Shown: one piece after another, positions 5,825 through 6,316 of the stretch | Position numbering within the stretch: the stretch's first letter is position 1 | Layout: each line of letters begins with the position of its first letter | Source: an uncultured Opitutia bacterium | GTDB lineage: Bacteria; Verrucomicrobiota; Verrucomicrobiia; Opitutales; UBA953 | Reading direction: 5' to 3' | DNA: 6,316 nucleotides | Assembly (NCBI GenBank): GCA_903882335.1 | Contig: CAIRWP010000174.1 | Coordinates: 1 to 6,316, forward strand | Notes under the pieces: model-generated | Told to the model about the DNA's origin: nothing | What the model saw: the letters and a program-made list of their open reading frames with translations, nothing else | Databases searched by the model: none | Made by a program: the position numbers and the translations under genes

Positions 5825-6316
5825 GAAGGGAGGCTTGAACCTACCCGCGAGGCGTCCCATGTCAACCGGACAGCCCCCTTCGCCGGGCCGGTCAGACGGT
5901 GGGAGTCGGCGGGCGGTAGGCCCGGGACCCAGAGGATCGCCTCTCCGGCCAGGACGACCGGCAGCGCCTCCCTCAGCCCCGCGGGGATTTTGCGGTTGAT
6001 GAGCAGGTCCGATACCTTGGCCGAGCCGGGCGCACCCAGCGGCTGGTAGCGATCGCCGGCGACCCGCCCGCGCCAATGCAGGTCGCCGGTGGGCCCGCGG
6101 AGGTACGCCTCGCGCTCCGGCGCGACTTCGCCGCGGGCCAGCCTCGTCCAGAGGGCTCCATCGACGTCGACGCGTTCGACGGTCAAGCCGCCGGCGGCGG
6201 CGCCGGGCCGCAGCGGTCGGAGTTCCGGGCCCAACGACGGCTCGGGGCGCTCGACCGACAGGCGGCCATCGCGGACCTGCACCACTTCGCCGGCGACGCT
6301 GGCCCGGGCCGGGGTG
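5821..6316 (-). CDS. tilS: TilS, tRNA(Ile)-lysidine synthetase, C-terminal part (5' end outside window)
   Basis: The last 164 codons of a gene that enters from the right edge; the frame is open through to 6315. The visible part carries the TilS C-terminal domain, recognisable by WRGRVAGDRYQPLGAPGSAK (about residues 81-100 of the visible part), then LLINRKIPAGLREALPVV (104-121), an ILWVPGL segment (127-133), and a short terminal tail. TilS converts cytidine 34 of tRNA-Ile(CAU) to lysidine using ATP and lysine, so that the tRNA reads AUA and accepts isoleucine. The N-terminal PP-loop ATPase domain that does the chemistry lies outside the window and cannot be checked. The GTG at 6285 is only an internal codon, not the true start. 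The stop TGA overlaps the ftsH ATG, which implies a shared transcript. The call rests on the C-terminal domain and the ftsH neighbour. Confidence 0.87.
   Translation of the reverse strand, partial: TPARASVAGEVVQVRDGRLSVERPEPSLGPELRPLRPGAAAGGLTVERVDVDGALWTRLARGEVAPEREAYLRGPTGDLHWRGRVAGDRYQPLGAPGSAKVSDLLINRKIPAGLREALPVVLAGEAILWVPGLPPADSHRLTGPAKGAVRLTWDASRVGSSLPS

Noticed and set aside
3560..6049. 829-codon plus-strand open frame opposite ftsH and tilS
   Set aside because: It mirrors ftsH codons in GC-rich DNA; the translation is low-complexity, rich in Gly, Ala, Val, Leu, Asp and His, with no recognisable domain. ftsH on the other strand has every family motif.
5825..6076. 84-residue N-terminal extension of ftsH
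   Set aside because: It overlaps the tilS C-terminal domain in another frame, is Arg/Pro/Gly-rich, and FtsH families start just before the first membrane helix, as the ATG at 5824 does.
1..6316. Mobile elements, CRISPR arrays, tRNA or rRNA genes, phage or toxin-antitoxin genes
   Set aside because: No transposase, no spaced direct repeats, no tRNA-like cloverleaf and no terminal inverted repeats were seen; nearly all bases are taken up by six ordinary genes.

Overview
This is a GC-rich bacterial chromosomal segment. All six genes lie on the minus strand, so transcription runs from the right edge to the left edge. In transcription order they are: the 3' end of tilS (tRNA-Ile lysidine synthetase, 5' part outside the window), ftsH (membrane AAA+ zinc protease), coaE (dephospho-CoA kinase), pilB (type IV pilus extension ATPase), pilT (retraction ATPase), and the first 102 codons of a third GspE/PilB-family protein that runs off the left edge. 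The gene order and protein character suggest Verrucomicrobiota, possibly Opitutae. This is recall and inference, and no taxonomic marker is present to prove it.

Layout: 6316-5821 tilS (partial); 5824-3851 ftsH, overlapping tilS by 4 bases (ATGA); a 37-base gap holding a terminator-like hairpin; 3813-3235 coaE; a 121-base gap, AT-richer in its coaE-proximal part and with an imperfect hairpin at the coaE stop; 3113-1395 pilB from a GTG start; a 2-base gap; 1392-322 pilT; a 13-base gap; 308-<1 third ATPase (partial). Coding density is very high and no stretch over 300 bases lacks a gene.

The window splits into a housekeeping half (tRNA modification, membrane proteolysis, CoA synthesis) and a type IV pilus motor half. 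PilB and PilT would power pilus extension and retraction. The third protein begins with the N-terminal domain typical of PilB/GspE/MshE and may be a second assembly motor or a paralogue for a related secretion or pseudopilus system.

No wholly new system is visible: all six genes fall in known families. The points most worth checking are the hairpin plus U-tract between ftsH and coaE, the absence of recognisable Shine-Dalgarno sequences at all five visible starts, the three consecutive secretion-type ATPase genes, and a 44-base near-identical tract shared by pilB and pilT.
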